Positions 1-11,900 of a DNA stretch of 25,791 nucleotides are shown here, one piece after another (within the stretch, counting starts at the first letter, position 1; every line of letters begins with the position of its first letter). This stretch comes from Botryllus schlosseri (taxonomy: Eukaryota > Chordata > Ascidiacea > Stolidobranchia > Styelidae), in NCBI GenBank assembly GCA_000444245.1, contig ATSW01007582.1, positions 1 through 25,791 on the forward strand, written 5' to 3'. Under the pieces are notes generated by a model that had not been told where the DNA came from, did no database searches, and saw only the letters and a list, made by a program, of their open reading frames with translations. Made by a program: the position numbers and the translations under genes.

Positions 1-60
1 GGGGGGGGGGGGGTCCGCGAAGCAATTTCAGGTGGTCCGCGAAATCTCCAAATTTGCAAA
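1..60. mobile_element. hAT-like terminal scrap at window edge
   Basis: A run of 13 G followed by tccgcgaagcaatttcagg and a second ggtccgcgaaat resembles the GGGGGTCCGCG subterminal part of many non-autonomous hAT elements. The left terminus is cut by the window, so boundaries and TSD cannot be seen. The G run may also be an assembly edge. Confidence 0.35.
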
Positions 61-861
61 ATGGTTGATAACCTAATTACTATTTTTTTTAATCCGAGAA
101 ATCACGAAGCAGTTCCGCTTCACAACCGCTAAAACTTACCGACTCGCGGAAACAGAATGGTCGTCTGAGATGAAATATTCTACTATGCGAACTCATTTTA
201 ATCGCCAAATTGCCTATAGCCCGCTTATACAAACATATTGCTATTAAGAGATATTTTGTTGGGGTTTGGGAATAAATATAAATTCGCTTGTTAAAACAAT
301 TCATTTTTCCTGTGACATACATAACCGTTATTTCAAAATAACTTCAGGATGAGCCGCTACATAGAAATTACTAGGCTGGGCGTTTGACGCTGGACAGGAC
401 AGCATTGTCCGCTAAGTGCGTATTCGGACTTTCGACATCATATGTAGTATTGTGATATCCCTCCGGTCTTTGATTTTTTTCCGTACCTAGTCTTACCGAC
501 TGTATTGTCTTCACTTTCATTCTTACGCCAACATGCTTGCGTGAAGATGTGCTATGAAGCTGTTCGCTGTAGGCCGCAACTCAAAGATCCACCTCAGGCT
601 TAGCGTGACTCTCGGTCGGTGATCCCTTATCTCCCCTCTGGCGTTGCGCGGTCGCGTGCTGTAGTACGGGGATTAGGCCGGGACTTAAACTTGGCGCTCG
701 ATCACGGATGACGCCAAATTAGGCGCTGTACGTGTACACTGCGGCGCGGCATTGTTTATTTCACCAGGTCGGGCGAAAATCTAGTAGCCTACCGTACCTG
801 ATTCTATGATGTAATTTCGGAGTCCAATGGGCAGACCTTGACAGCTAGATAATTCGGGATA

Positions 862-1244
862 TGCCGGTAATCTAATTATAATCAGATTTCTGAAACGTTA
901 CTTTGCTCTAATTCTAATCTAATTTGCGAAGTGTTTCTAAGCTCAAATCTTAATTTTAATGTCATTTCTGGTTCTCCTGAAAATGCTGCAGAACTGTGTG
1001 ATCTGAAACGAGCCAAGCTTGGTGTACAGACATTTTGCCATACTGTTACTTACGATAATGAACTCTGATTTGGTACGAACCAAACTTAATTCAATTTACA
1101 AGTTTTCACGAATTCAGTAATTCTAATTCGAATCTAATTTAACTTGAAGCTATACTTCTAATCTAATTTGGAAAAAACCTGTTTAATTATTATAATAACA
1201 TAAATATTCTAATATGGAAAAGACAAAAATTATCTAGTCCAACT
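862..1244 (+). repeat. Interspersed repeat, TCTAATCTAATTTGG family, copy 1
   Basis: Shares a long series of blocks in the same order with 9979-10374: cggtaatcta, atttctgaaa, gccaagcttggtgtaca, ttacaa(g/c)ttttc, aatctaatttggaaaaa, gtccaact. Internally it repeats the word TCTAATCTAATTTGG several times. No coding capacity, and no clear terminal inverted repeats or TSD, so the class is open. Confidence 0.75.
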
Positions 1245-1249
1245 CCGTC

Positions 1250-1450
1250 CGTGGGTCTGTTGCGTTATCGCTTTTTCGTGGTCTCGGCGTACACGTAACG
1301 GAATCGCAGAGCAGCGTGGCGGTCGCGGGGCGTATAAATTAGGTCTACTTCTTGCGTTTGATGGCGGCGTAAAAACGCAGCGTTACGACGTCGTTTTACG
1401 CCAGTCGTTTCTTCTGAAAATGCCGCGATCGCCATTGTCGTCATGTAGTA
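1250..1450 (+). promoter_or_regulatory. CpG-rich patch with TATA-like box (candidate only)
   Basis: Unusually rich in CG dinucleotides for this AT-rich window, with TATAAAT at 1333-1339 just downstream of a GC-rich run and an inverted repeat GGCGTAAAAACG (1366-1377) / CGTTTTACGCC (1392-1402). It could be an alternative promoter in the first EXT1 intron or simply a less methylated repeat. No initiator or downstream open frame supports it. Confidence 0.2.
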
Positions 1451-2218
1451 CGTCTGTCAAATCGGTGCATCCCAATCTTTTTCAATTAGCGACCCACTTT
1501 GAATGCGAGTTTTATTGTGAGACCCACCATGAGATATAACCAAAGAATAAAAATATATTAACGAGAAAAGAAACAATGTATTTTATACATAATACGTGTA
1601 ATTTACTATTAGTGTGAAAATTGAGCTTGCTTATTCGATATTGTCACTTTAAGTCTAGGCTTGGTTGAATACAAGCTCAAAAGCATTAATAACGTGACCG
1701 TTTTCAGGGTGTTCCGACCCTTGGGTTTAGTTACAGGCAGCGGTGAATGGCAAGAGAAATTTGGTGGCGTTCTCTGTGAGATATTGAATTATAGAAACAT
1801 GTAACATGTAGAAATGCTTGGGGAGCACTGTTTGAATGGTGCGGTTTTAATGTTTCACTGTTATTTCGGTGGTTAAGGCGGTAATCAGAGGAGAAACATA
1901 ATTCCGGACTCCGTGGGATCGAAAATATGGTGATTCATTATTGGACTCTTGTCGTTTGTATCAATACTCAATTCGAAATTCAAGTGTTGTTGCGGCCGCT
2001 CTAATTGTACATATGCTTTTATTCTATGTAAGGACCATCGTAAGTTATCCACTACTAGCTACTGGCTAACTAGACCTACTCTAATGCGCCTTCAGAGCAG
2101 GAACGTTTCCCGTTGGCAGATAGTCGTATATGAGGCGCAAGATAGTATGCTTAGATATCAGTGCTACTTGAGGACACACTTTTATCGGTATTCTCTATTC
2201 TCTGCCTAAACAACCATC

Positions 2219-2490
2219 GCTCCTACCAATTCTGATCGCATAACTCTTAAAACACCCTAATGAAAATACATTTTCTAATCTTCAATCAGATTTATTTCGC
2301 TCTTTGATGCCTAATGTTCTGAATACATCAGTCGAAAGTCGCAACCACAATGGGGGCGCTGATGAATCAGTGCAGCTAATTATGCGATATCATTATATGT
2401 AATGTAATACATACATTATACTTAGATGTCGATCTGATCTGTTATCTAATCAGATAATTCGTAGATAGTCTGGCATCTTGTATTTTGGGC
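2219..2490 (+). repeat. Direct duplication, copy 1
   Basis: About 270 bp related to 2900-3158. The core 2329-2400 is roughly 89% identical to its partner by hand count, while flanks are clearly lower. It contains the stem-loop GCGCTGATGAATCAGTGC at 2356-2373. No TSD or tail seen. Confidence 0.7.
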
Positions 2491-2899
2491 CTCTTGCCCT
2501 GTCGTGATAAAAATTTGTAAAATCCTAACAGCAATCTGACGTAATTAAGCATGAAAATGCGCTGCGCGTTTCTGTTGCATTATTGATAGCGTCTTGGTTA
2601 CACACGCCGTTACTTGATTGATGTTTTACTGGCATGTAACGCCGAACGCGTCGCTTGAGCGGTTAGTGGTAGTTACAACTGACGAGTCACTACCGGAATA
2701 ATTGATCAATTTTGGATGGCTGTCTGTCAGTGATATTTTCATCTGGGCATTATATGGAAATACATTGTCGATATGTGTAATAGAATGTAAAGAATAACAA
2801 CAATCTGCACCAATGCAAATTTGAGCGATACTAGAGGTTGTAGGTTAACACGCAACTGTGTCTTGTATCACTATTGCAGTACTGTATTCATGTCTTCAA

Positions 2900-3158
2900 A
2901 CTCTTTACCGCTTTTGATCAGATAACTGTTGAAACACGAACAACGAAACACACATTTTCCGATATTCAAACAGATATCTTAGATCTTTGATACCCAATAT
3001 ATACAATTTATACATCAATCGAAAGTCGCGACCACGATGTGGGTGCTGATGAATCAGCGTAGCTAATTCTGCGATATCATTATGTAATACCTACGTTGCG
3101 CTTACAAAACGATCTGCTGGCTAATTACCGGTAGATTGTCTGCCATCTGGCGTTTTGA
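2900..3158 (+). repeat. Direct duplication, copy 2
   Basis: Partner of 2219-2490, about 680 bp downstream in the same orientation. It carries the corresponding stem-loop GTGCTGATGAATCAGCGT at 3043-3060. It could be two members of one interspersed family or a local segmental duplication. Confidence 0.7.
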
Positions 3159-5705
3159 CATGTAATTCCCGGTTTTTAGCCGCTATGCAAGCCCTTGTAG
3201 AATCTCATTATAATATTCGAAGTTAAGTTAACCAAGCGACAAGCGGCCACTTGTTTGTAGACGTAGTTTGTGACGAAACACTGTACGTGTTGAGGAGTCA
3301 TCCTGAATGATTGCTCTCGAAGGAAATATCGCTGCACCAGAGAGCACCTGCTGCTTGTTTTGCGGAAATACATATAAATGGCTAAAAGGGGTATGGAAAC
3401 GATTGAGCACTTCCTCGTAATGTGTAATGTACTTCGACCTTATAAAGCTGAGTTCCGTGTAATGCTTCGCGGGAGGATACAATACACTATCGACCGCACG
3501 GAATGCTTTCACGGTTCATCGTTAAGTTACTGCTATCGGATATCGTTCAACTGCGGCGCGATACGGAGCAGATATGTATTTCAACACATTAAGCCTTAAT
3601 CTAATCTTGTACACCTGCCAGATAGATTAGCGCACGCTCTCTTTCGCTTGTAGCGTTGCGATAACGGCGCGGCGTAATCTCCCATTGAGGAGTATTACGT
3701 ATCTGCGGTGTTATCAAAGTCACGGTCAATGAATCATTGTTTGACGACCTGAGGAATACAATGCGGGTATAGAAAACAGGATATTTAACATCGAGGCGGG
3801 ATATTAAACGATTTCGTCGCGTATGCGTATTCTTTGCTAGACAAAAAAGTGATTTTCCCTGCACGGTGTGCGTAAGGCATGTAATATCGCGTACCGGTAT
3901 ACAGCAAACCGATTTCGTGCGTGCGGCGACAGTATACGGGAAACATCCACCGACATTAACAGCACCTTGCCTTGAAAAGGAAAGCCAAACACGACAGTGT
4001 GACATCGAATGGCATTCCGGCAATGGCGGGTGCCAATTTAACATTGAAGTTTGCCTCTATTTGGAGTTACTCAAACTCTCTGTTTATTGTAAATCGGTGG
4101 GTGGTAGTGTGAAATTAGTCATGGCACATGCGAAATTGAATTCCAATTGTCGGAATTTTAATCTCACCAACTCTAGTCCTCCACGGGCAAGTCGTCAGCT
4201 GTAGCGTAGGTTAATCGGGTGGTATTTGATTTTAGCGTTACTGGTTTTTATTGCTCTCTGTGAAGCTGTCAAAGTATTTTAATGGTAAGTCTTAATAATG
4301 CAATGCGTCCCTGTCCATATACTGATTGCTGTAAACATGGTAGGTTTACGCTGATTTACCTCGAGATACTATTTCACGAAGTTGTGAAGTATTTATCAAG
4401 ATCCTTAGATTTATTTTTGGTGTCTGGTACTTCGTGATATGATCATCATAGATTTAGAATATTTTTTCTTAGCAACAAAGTTGGGAATTATTGGTTTTCA
4501 AATTGTGTCAACTTGTTATACTATCGAATGCTGGAGCATTGCAGACTGTGTCACAAACGACGGCCGCTGCGGGCAGCAGTTTTATTGATCCGTCCGCCCC
4601 GTTGGTCAAATATTAAGCTCCAACGAGGCTGCCGGGTTTATGGGCTGTCTAGGAAGTTAGACAGTGACTAAAGTATTTGCACAGTAAATGAAGAGCATGA
4701 TAGCGGATAAGAGAAACTCTGGTGATTCACACGTTATATAAATAACCGAAGGAGGCACGGAACATGCCCCATATCTATTATAACGATGGGAATCGCGCGA
4801 GGCTTTTATCTTCGCCGGACAAGATATCAGTTACTAACTACCCGGCGAGGTGGTAAATTGTTGTTTTGAGTTCGAGTTGCAAATTTGTTAAAAGCGTTGA
4901 TTGCTTCTCTGGTTGCGTTCATTGATTCCGCGGCGGTGTTTTTTACCGAAAAAAAATCTTGCTCGAATGTCACGAAGCTCAAGTTTCTCGGAATGTTGAT
5001 GATAAGGAAACGTGATACGTTTGGAAATGCTTTATTGTGCACTCGCGGGGCTCCTGCTCGTACCTGTTTTCTCGTTCAAGATTTCAATACAACTTCAAGT
5101 TTAGACTTCGTTAGACGGTGTTGACTGTCGCTCTGAAGTAGGCCTACTTCAATTTGAACCGTCAACTTGGCGTACCCTTTTAACGTTGCGCGTTACCACA
5201 TCGTAAGCGTGCCCTCGCGCGAAGGGCCTTCGTGCCGAATCGGGTGTACTTGTGAAAAATAACATGCGCAGTCGTAAAGGTCATCTGTCCGTCGAAGCAA
5301 AACAATAGGCAACACTTTATAGGGGGCACGGAATATGAGCATAATGGATTCGGTTTGGGCGTGATTTGATTCTCCATTGATGGATTGTTTGCGGGCCATC
5401 CACAGGCAGCGTGATCAAAAAAGGGTCATGAGAACCTTACTGTTGATAAGATCTCACATTCCAGACGTGACGTAATCACCCCACGTCGTTTCTACTACGC
5501 TTTGCGAGCTCTCCGATCCCGACGGGGTCTTTGTTCTGTTTTATGATACATACACAACTCCAGGTTATTACCTTGTATGATTCGGGATGTTTGCTTTTGT
5601 ATCTATGTAACGACGATACTCTTTCCGTTAGATATGAGATACGGCGAAGATCGCAATCGCGTTCTGGTGTTAACGTATTGCCATCGTTTTCTGTTGATTT
5701 TGTAG

Positions 5706-5907
5706 GTGGGACTACGATGAGCTGCTACACAATTCCACGTTTTGCATGGTTCCGAGAGGCCGTCGGCTTGGCTCGTTTCGATTTCTAGAGTCGTTAAAGT
5801 CCGCCTGCATTCCTGTCGTGTTAGCTAACGGCTGGCAGTTGCCCTTCGAAGAAATCATCGATTGGAAAAAGGCCGCGCTACCATGGGAAGAACGATTGTT
5901 GCTCCAA
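5706..5907 (+). CDS. EXT1: EXT1 exon (equals human exons 2+3 fused)
   Basis: The acceptor is ttttgtag at 5698-5705 and one base completes the codon begun upstream. It reads [18 protein letters not shown], then [20 protein letters not shown] and [15 protein letters not shown], ending ERLLLQ in phase 0. This is the GT47 nucleotide-sugar binding segment. Its 202 nt equal the sum of human exons 2 and 3 (94 + 108 as I recall), with no intron between. Frame and start phase match the end of the vertebrate long first exon. Confidence 0.95.
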
Positions 5908-8900
5908 GTACGACTGCGTTTTCCATTAGTCAGCAGTTCGTTTCCGATAAGCTCGATAAGATTCGCGTTTCGTCTCCAGGTGCCCGGCATGATAAGGGAG
6001 ATAAGCCCTGACGATATTATGCTTCTAAGGCAGCAGTCACAATTTCTGTGGAACAAGTACTTTTCGACTGTCTCCCGAATCGTAGATACGGCTTTGGAGG
6101 TACTGGGCCTTTCTCATTAATTTCAAAGGCGCTTTTAAACCGTAATTTGCATTCCCGACAGATTATTCACGACCGCGTCTTCCCAGAACTCGCCAGGCCC
6201 CCGCAAATTTGGAATTCGAACCAAGGGGGCTTAGTGTATTTGCCTTCGTACAGCACGGAATTACACGCCTACCCGAGTCAGTATAATCATATTGGTAAGT
6301 TGTCCCGGGTAATGCCATGTTACACTTCGAGAAAATTATGCGTTTGTTGCGAGCCGCCGTTAAGTGCGACTCTTCAGTCGCTAATGGCCACTTATGCAGA
6401 CACGGCATGGAAATGCGACTCAGTTATGGCATTGTTCGCGAATGAAGTTTTTTTTATATTCCGTGCGGGTATCTCTCAGCGAAGCGTTCAAGCATGCTAA
6501 TTTGCTGCCGCCGTGCCCGTTCGCCGTGTTATTCTTACTGCCAAGTTCCTGTTGTCTAGGAAAGTGTATCGTTTTGTGGTTTGCGGTCCATATTTCGACA
6601 GGCCACTGATTGAAACGGGCTCATCCGTCGCGTATCACTCGGAAATTTCATCGCCTTTTTAAGGCAAATATTGACAGTGATTTTGTAATCTAGGAACGAA
6701 CGTACCGAGGAACTTCACTGCTGTGATTCACGCCACGTCGCCCGTAACCAGCTCGGCCGCCGCTATTGTTAAGCTCGTGCGTACTCTGTCTCAAGCGGAG
6801 GCCTGCGCGCAGGTAATTACCGGCGTTTAATAGCCTCCTTTCGCGCCCGTGTAGAGTCGGTAATTAGAACAATTATGTAGTAATAGTTCTTTTGTTAGAT
6901 CCGCGCGCTATGTCTGCGTCTCGACCGGAAGGTTACAGATGGATTCGGCACTTGGCGAATTCGGCGTTACAAATGTAATGACCGTAATTATTATGATAGC
7001 GATCCGTCAATATCGTTTTAATGCAATCGAAAATGAATGTTTCACGAATATGAGCGTGGATTGTGATGAAATTATGGCACTTAGTGAATCCGGCGTTTAG
7101 TATTTATGTATTGATGGGTTAGGAGTTAAGGAGTTGGGAATCTATGGCTCTTTGATGTTTGATAAGATATGGCTCTCTCGCTAAATGTTGCTTTTGCACT
7201 TAATTAGCATTCTAATTGGCAATATTTCTGCAGCTTGTTTGCAAATTTCGGCCATTCTTATTCTGGTAGCTGAGACAAGTCTTTGTGCAGTCAATACAGT
7301 GGCATATCCCCCTTTTCAATATGCTAAAATTTAAGTCGCATATTGCCTGATGATTGCTCATTTATCAATTCAATATAGTGAGTTTTTCTGCTCTCTGGTA
7401 AATCACATCAGTTTTTACATAGAAAATTGGGCACTTACGGCCCATCCCATGTAGTGAACTTTGATTTAGTGCTCAATTGACGTCATGAATCTTCGATTGT
7501 GATGTAACCGTTGGTTAGCATCGGTGCATGGCTCCTTTATGAATTACTGAAAACTCTAGTTCCAATATGGCTCTTTTGGTTAAGTTGGTGTTAGGTTAGG
7601 GCAGGGTTGTAGTCAAGTCACATGGCTCCGAGTCACAAGTCAATCTGACTTTTATAGTTTGACTCGAGTCAAGTCGAGTCATTTTCAATTCACCCCTGAG
7701 TCAAGTCCGAGTCCAAGTCATTGTGTTTACTACTCAGTTAACAATTGAATTCTTGTTAAACCCACATTTTATAACTCTGTTTGGAGATATCGAATGGTTC
7801 GCATTTATAATATACTAATTTTTCTCACTTTTAGTAGTTTCTGGTCTCATTTTCAAGTATCAGTACCAATAGACTAAATCCCAATAGGGTGGTTACTTTA
7901 CTATTAGAATTTTTTAATTAGAATTTTTAATTAGAACTTTGAAATTACAATGAAATGTCGGTCTTAGCCGTCTGAGTCTCGAGTCATACGACTTGGTTCG
8001 AGTCATGCACGATGACTCGAGTCCAAGTCGAGTCAATACACAGATTGACTCAAGTAGAGTCGAGTCATTTTCGTATTTTAAGAAAATGACTCGAGTCAAG
8101 TCGAGTCATGACTCGAGTCGTTACAACCCTGTGTGAGGGTAACTGCAGTGGTTCCGACACTTAATCCACGAGGTAACTGGTGCCGAACTTAGCATGTCGA
8201 ATTCATCGACCGAAATTCCTGACTTCTGTTTTCAGATCGTAATCTTGTGGCATTGCGAGAAAGCGCCGCCAGCCAGCAGCAGATGGCCTGTGGAGTCGCC
8301 GAAGCGGGGCAAAGTGCCTCTTAGCGTGATTCGCGACACCCCGCGACATATCGGACGCCGGTTTTGGCCTTTCGAACAGATCGACACTGATGTCGTGTTC
8401 AGTCTGGACGAAGACACGATGTTGAACGTGGAAGAGGTTGGTGTTTTGCGTTGAAGTCTCAGGGCCCGGTGATTTGCGGAGGCATTCTTCGGCAGGGCTG
8501 TAAGTAACCAAGTCTCACCATCTTACCAACGAGACATAATTAAGATAGCGCCGAGGTTGGCGAACACCGCTACATAAAAAATAAATCGGACAAGATTGCT
8601 CAGAGACAATATCGTGAATTGCGGTAGTCAAAATATACAGCCCCAGTCGGCATGGCCAGTGGTAAGATATCAGAGAGTCACAGATAGGCAGAGGTGGTCC
8701 AGGCAGTAGAAGTAACAAGTTGAACTCATCTACAAGCAGAAATAACCATTCTCAACATAAGTCAAAACTAGCTGAAGCAGTAGTTGAAAACACACAAAGG
8801 AGAAGTCTCAAAAAGCAGAACCAACAGGGGCGTGACGATTTCACTTGTAGAAGCAGCTAAAAGTGAGGAAAATTAGAATATTATAAATGCGAACCATTCG

Positions 8901-11900
8901 ATATCGCCAAACAAGAGTTAGAAAAAGTGGATTCAACAAGACTTGAACCGAAAACTGAGCAGTCAACGCAATGACTTGGACTCGGACTCGAGTGATAATA
9001 CCATGACTCGGACTTGACTCGAGTCGAATCTATAAAAAGTGAGACTGACTTGTGACTTCGTTACAACCCTGCAACGCATCTTTCGCAACTTCGGTATCGA
9101 AAATCACAGTAACGGCGTTGTGATAAAATAAGGTATGGGTCTGTGCAATATCAGGATCATGATGTACTGTCAGTTTGAAGTGGAAAAGAGTCCAACGACT
9201 TTGTAAACGGTAAAGTCTGTCAATCAGTCGCCATCCTCCTCCAATCGACAGCAGTAAGAGACAGACGGCGTTAATAAATGCACTCCCCGGGAATAAACTT
9301 GACGAAACACTTTTCAACACCCGTTCATTATTTCAGATCGATTTCTCGTTCGAAGTCTGGCGTACCTTCCCGGATCGTATTGTCGGTTTTCCGGCGCGCA
9401 GCCACGTCTGGGACGAGAACCGCTCGAAGCTAGCGTACACGTCGAAATGGCAGAACTCCTACAGTATTATATTGACCAGCGCAGCCTTCATTCACAAGTA
9501 TGCTGAATGTCACTTGCGTCAGTCTCTGCTTGACCGTAACGCCCGGTTTTTCGTTGCTAGGTATTATCTCGCGCTTTACTCTGAATGGTTACCGCCTTCG
9601 GTAAGGGATGAAGTGAATGAGCTGGAAAACTGTGAAGATATCTTGATGAACTATCTCGTATCGTATGTCACTCAACTGCCGCCTATCAAAGGTAAGTACG
9701 TCAGTCTCGACTTGAGCCTGATCAATATCTGTCTGGGTCTGTCAGCTCTTGCCGGGTACCAGCGATTTCAGCACATCTATATTGTAATAATGTATTCGAA
9801 AATGAATGACTCACTGAATATAAACAATATGCATTGTAATGTACGGCACTTGGTTAACAAGATAATTCTATAATTCGTTTAGCCGATAACAGACGATCTT
9901 GGTTGCTTTCACACCTTATTTAACATCCGCTTGTGAAGTAATAATTTAATTCATGTAATTGGACCAATTAGAGCGAAATCGGTAATCTAGTTCTAATTCA
10001 ATTTCTGAAATGTTTCTATGCTCTAATTTTAATTGTAGTCTAATGTCTGGTTGCCTTGAAAATGCCGCATAGAGCAAGTGCGCAACGACCCAAGCTTGGT
10101 GTACACAACTTCTCCATCCTTGTGCTGATGTGAATCTACTGTGATTTCATATGAAGTTCACTTGGTTCGATTTACAACTTTTCGTAAATTCAATAATTTT
10201 AATTCTCGTCCAATTGGGAAAAACCTATTTATCTATAATTCTAATTCTTATCTGATTTGGAAAAAACTGTGTAGGGTAGCTATAATTCTAATTCTAGTCT
10301 AATTTGGAAAAACTATGTAGATCTCCTCTAACTCTAATTCAAAATAGAAAAGGCTGAAATCTTTTGTCCAACTTTTATATATGGTAGCCTACTTGGCGAA
10401 TTCGGCGCTTGATATGTATGTACTAATGTTTTCGGGTTAGGGCAGGGTTAGACTAGGCTTGGGGGCCACCAAGTGCCGAATCCACCAGTAACCTATTGTT
10501 ATTATCTTGTCCAATGTCGCGATTACTCCTACAACTGTTCTGAGGGAAGGGTTTTCGGCACTGTTGGATGGATTTTATGACGAGCGCAGGAGTCCCATTT
10601 TCTGTGAAAACCCCGAAAGGTCGTGCGTTCCGAACTACGTATTTGCCCATTAGAGTGGAAGTACTCACTCACTGTCACTCGTGTAAATACGTGAAGTTTA
10701 TACGGGACACATTATAACATTACTGCCGCTAATTAGAAGATTCTGCTTTAAAAGTGCCGCATTTTTATCGGCAAAAATACATTGTATCAGTATCAGCTAA
10801 ACTTTTGAAGTAGGCCCGCTTGTCCGGTAATGATCTGGATGACTAATTATTATACTTGACGCTCTTGTCAATGTGCAGTTACGCAAAAGAAGCAGTACAA
10901 GGACACGAGTGCAAATCAAGCTGGCCAACCGGGCTACCACCAGTCGAAGTGGGCCGACCCGAAGCACTTTGCGGAAAGGCAAGCCTGCATGAATAGGTGA
11001 GAATAAGCCCGGGTTTCTTTGCTGTGATTTCAATGTAGCCGCGGGATATCGGCGCCGGGCTGGAAAAGTTTTGTCTTGGTAATAAATGTGATTACCAGCC
11101 TATTTCCGTGGTGAATGTGTTTTGTAGACTAGTTTGTCGAGTTCCATCATCAATTAAGTGTGGATTGATAGTTTACAAAATGTGGTGCCCGTTGACGTCA
11201 AATATCCTCGGGGTAGTATTTTGGTTTCAACATGTTGTATTTTGTAGAAGTACCTGGAAGGTACAATTACCGGTGGTCTTTTTAATTAAAATGTAATAGT
11301 CACACTGTGGGTTTCACTTACATTGTTGACTTTATTTAGCTAATTTGCAATAGACTTTGATTTTGATCTATCCGTCAAATAGTTTCAAGGCCCCAAAAAT
11401 AGGATGATGACTTGCCATAATGATCTTGCAATCTCGGCGATGTCATAATAAATAAAATTCAAATTTGATAGGCTGACCTAAGGTTATGTCACCCGACATA
11501 TGTTATGCGTTTACGATATGGTTCGGAACAGAAGAAGGTTCCGTTTGTCTTTCTTTACGGGGAGGCCTATGGTTTTCTCATTAACTAAAGTGATGACTTA
11601 ACGAGTGTACAAGGTACACATGTACTGTTCAGTGTGCTATGTACACATGTACGGTAAAGTGTGCTGTGTCAAAAATAGATTCGAGAGCACATGCGATACT
11701 GGCCGATGAATGGAGAGTTACAATAAACATTTGCAGTAGCTATTAGCAACATCTCTTGCTCTTGACTTCCTGTTATTTCATTGCGTAAGAAGAGTTGCGT
11801 ATCTAACTTGGTTTCAAGAGCTCCACGGAACATGCCATTCATGTATGTGTAATAGCCCGCAGGATTGATATTTGCGACGAAAATCCTGGATAATGTCGTG

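Larger units (their letters stand above)
1..5705 (+). other. Tail of a large EXT1 intron (at least 5.7 kb)
   Basis: The first exon seen starts in phase 2 at the position where the vertebrate long first coding exon ends. I searched by eye for the upstream EXT1 peptides (CKHGKDW, HLIFNLYSGTWPDY, RCDRDN) and saw none, so the N-terminal exon should lie to the left. Contents recognised are listed separately. From 3160 to 5705 I see no gene or classifiable repeat; the longest open frame there (3601-4044, minus) has no recognisable domain. Confidence 0.7.

Noticed and set aside
2329-2373. Hammerhead-ribozyme-like words CGAAA and CTGATGA in the duplicated core
   Set aside because: I tested all three circular arrangements. 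The strand after CTGATGA does not pair with the strand before GAAA, and no UH cleavage site follows a plausible helix III. The reverse strand has CTGATGT, not CTGATGA.
2359-2440. Box C/D snoRNA-like CTGATGA with a later CTGA
   Set aside because: The C box lacks the purine start, the second copy has CTGC where the D box should be, and no terminal stem brackets the boxes.
3601-4044. 147-codon minus-strand open frame
   Set aside because: No recognisable domain; it overlaps a 112-codon open frame on the other strand, which points to a stop-poor CpG-rich stretch instead of a gene.
4320-4350. CKHG reading as the upstream EXT1 exon (CKHGKDW)
   Set aside because: Neighbouring residues on both sides do not match EXT1 and the matching run is only four residues.
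9498-9560. Reading the 63 nt as a genuine EXT1 insertion instead of an intron
   Set aside because: Good GT and AG sites give exact colinearity with human HKYYHYLY, and the position matches a vertebrate intron as recalled. Retention remains possible and is listed as a finding.
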